Shown here: positions 5,513 through 6,461 of the stretch, in pieces | Layout: the number at the start of each line of letters is the position of its first letter | Position numbering within the stretch: the first letter of the stretch is position 1 | Assembly (NCBI GenBank): GCA_023417165.1 | Contig: JAEZGD010000247.1 | Location: 1-6,461 of the forward strand | DNA length: 6,461 nt | Reading direction: 5' to 3' | Source of the DNA: Planctomycetota bacterium | GTDB lineage: Bacteria > Planctomycetota > Planctomycetia > Pirellulales > Pirellulaceae | The notes under the pieces: generated by a model | Databases searched by the model: none | Told to the model about the DNA's origin: nothing | The model's input: only the letters and a program-made list of their open reading frames with translations | Translations under genes and position numbers: made by a program

Positions 5513-6106
5513 ATGTCCTCGAAAGCCGAAATCCTCGCCGCGATTCGCAAGCAGCCGGTTCCGCCGACCGAGTTGCCATCGCTCGATCAATCGTGGATTC
5601 AATATCCTGATCGCCAGCAGCAATTTACCGAAGTGCTGACCAGCATCGGCGCGCGCGTGGTGCCGGTGCGCGACATGACTGAGCTGCAGCGCGACCTCGA
5701 TCAGCACGATCTGTATACCAGCGCCACGCAAGTCTGCTCGCTCATCCCCGGCATCGCCAAGGCGAATGTCGACTTAAACGCGATCGACGATCCGCATCAG
5801 TTGGAAACGATCGACTTCGCGATCTTGCCGGCCGAATTCGCCGTCGCCGAAAACGGCGCTGTGTGGGTCACTGACGCCGCGGTGAAACATCGCGTGCTGT
5901 ACTTCATCTGCCAGCACCTGGCGTTTGTCGTGCCGCGCGACCAGATCCTCAACAACATGCACGAAGCCTACGAGCGACTCTCCTTCGGCGAGCGCCGCTT
6001 CGGTGCGTTTATCTCCGGCCCCTCGAAAACCGCCGACATCGAACAATCGCTCGTCATCGGCGCCCACGGCCCGCGCTCGACCGTGGTGTATTTGCTGGGC
6101 TCTTAA
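5513..6106 (+). CDS. lutC: L-lactate utilisation protein LutC (LldG/YkgG family, LUD domain)
   Basis: LutC is the third gene of the lactate operon and is required with LutA and LutB for L-lactate oxidation in bacteria where this was tested. It has 197 residues, shorter than the 230-240 of the B. subtilis and E. coli proteins. The LUD-domain signatures are present: EFAVAENGAVWVT (108-120) and, near the end, FISGPSKTADIEQSLVIGAHGP (167-188 region). It carries the AENGAVW form rather than the AETGT form of the longer proteins. As far as I recall, this form is seen in compact homologues from Bacteroidota and Planctomycetota. It has no cysteine cluster motif. The start ATG lies 6 nt after the lutB stop with no clear SD, so translation is probably coupled to lutB. 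No terminator hairpin is visible after its stop. Confidence 0.94.
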   Translation: MSSKAEILAAIRKQPVPPTELPSLDQSWIQYPDRQQQFTEVLTSIGARVVPVRDMTELQRDLDQHDLYTSATQVCSLIPGIAKANVDLNAIDDPHQLETIDFAILPAEFAVAENGAVWVTDAAVKHRVLYFICQHLAFVVPRDQILNNMHEAYERLSFGERRFGAFISGPSKTADIEQSLVIGAHGPRSTVVYLLGS

Positions 6107-6120
6107 CGAAGAAATGCGCG

Positions 6121-6438
6121 CTATCGGTCCCGGGCGACTCCCAACATCACCAACAAGATCAGGCCGATATGGAAAGTGCAGCCGACACATGCGATGGTGA
6201 TGATCAGGCATGACCGGCTGCGAATGCCTGCTACCAGTCCGATCACACCAGAGATGGCACCGCTGATCAAAAGGATGTACGCGATCACTCCAGCGACGCT
6301 TCCAGGAAGCTCCAAGCCCATAGCAGCCCCAGAGAGAAGCGGCACGCAAGCAGCGGCCAGAATCGAGATAATCGCGCAATCAAGTCCGAACCGGCTGCTT
6401 AGAAGCGTTGTCTTCCGCGAGGTCAGCGGTTCGAGCAT
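6121..6438 (-). CDS. Small three-helix membrane protein, unknown function
   Basis: I do not recognise this protein. The reading frame encodes 105 residues that are strongly hydrophobic, with three likely transmembrane segments at about 18-40, 48-71 and 77-100, short basic or polar links (SRK near the start, RSRS at 73-76) and a charged ARDR tail. Regularly spaced glycines and small residues (GAISGVIGLVAGI) recall small integral membrane proteins of the DUF4190-like kind, but no family can be assigned. This hydrophobic, well-bounded pattern makes a real gene more likely than the overlapping plus-strand frame. It is convergent with lutC, the stops being 14 nt apart. The ATG at 6438 has no good SD, and the frame stays open to the right edge of the window, so the true start may lie further upstream. 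Confidence 0.65.
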   Translation of the reverse strand: MLEPLTSRKTTLLSSRFGLDCAIISILAAACVPLLSGAAMGLELPGSVAGVIAYILLISGAISGVIGLVAGIRSRSCLIITIACVGCTFHIGLILLVMLGVARDR

Positions 6439-6461
6439 ACACCCGGGCGACTGATAAGGAT

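Noticed and set aside
6176..6454. Plus-strand open frame of 92 codons at the right end
   Set aside because: It overlaps the minus-strand frame, whose three hydrophobic segments form a coherent membrane protein. The plus frame has a random-looking composition and no SD.

Overview
The window looks like ordinary chromosomal DNA from a moderately GC-rich Gram-negative bacterium. The best guess is a planctomycete (Pirellula-like). This rests on overall gene style: an enlarged FabI, a GAF-domain sigma-54 activator without a receiver domain, a short form of LutC, and few Shine-Dalgarno (SD) sequences. No rRNA or other taxonomic marker is present, so the assignment is an inference.

Layout, left to right. 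(1) Bases 1-1607, minus strand: a sigma-54-dependent activator (a divergent GAF-like region, a GAF domain, an AAA+ domain) whose C-terminus runs off the left edge. It has a good sigma-70-type promoter of its own at 1651-1679. (2) Bases 1608-1888: a divergent intergenic region with that promoter, an overlapping inverted repeat, a weak candidate promoter for the rightward genes, a GC-rich dyad and a 10-bp palindrome. (3) Bases 1889-2755, plus strand: fabI, enoyl-ACP reductase. (4) Bases 2810-3187, plus strand: a MutT-like Nudix hydrolase, separated from fabI by a strong hairpin. (5) Bases 3263-6106, plus strand: a complete lutABC operon for L-lactate oxidation to pyruvate: LutA (two CCG domains), LutB (LUD domain, two 4Fe-4S motifs, C-terminal LutB domain) and LutC (LUD domain). 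(6) Bases 6121-6438, minus strand: a small protein with three predicted membrane helices, convergent with lutC.

How they fit together. lutA, lutB and lutC are almost certainly cotranscribed (gaps of 18 and 6 nt), and their products are known in other bacteria to act together as an iron-sulfur lactate-oxidising complex. No lactate permease and no GntR- or LutR-type regulator is in the window. fabI (fatty acid elongation) and the Nudix gene (nucleotide-pool cleaning) are housekeeping neighbours with no evident functional tie to lactate use. The sigma-54 activator is divergent to fabI. I found no correctly spaced -24/-12 element, so its targets are unknown.

I do not see an undescribed multi-gene system, mobile element, CRISPR array, tRNA or rRNA. 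The points worth a second look are small: the GAFTDA variant in the activator, the operator-like repeat in its own promoter, the competing short repeats in front of lutA, the fabI-mutT hairpin, and the C-terminal tail on LutA.
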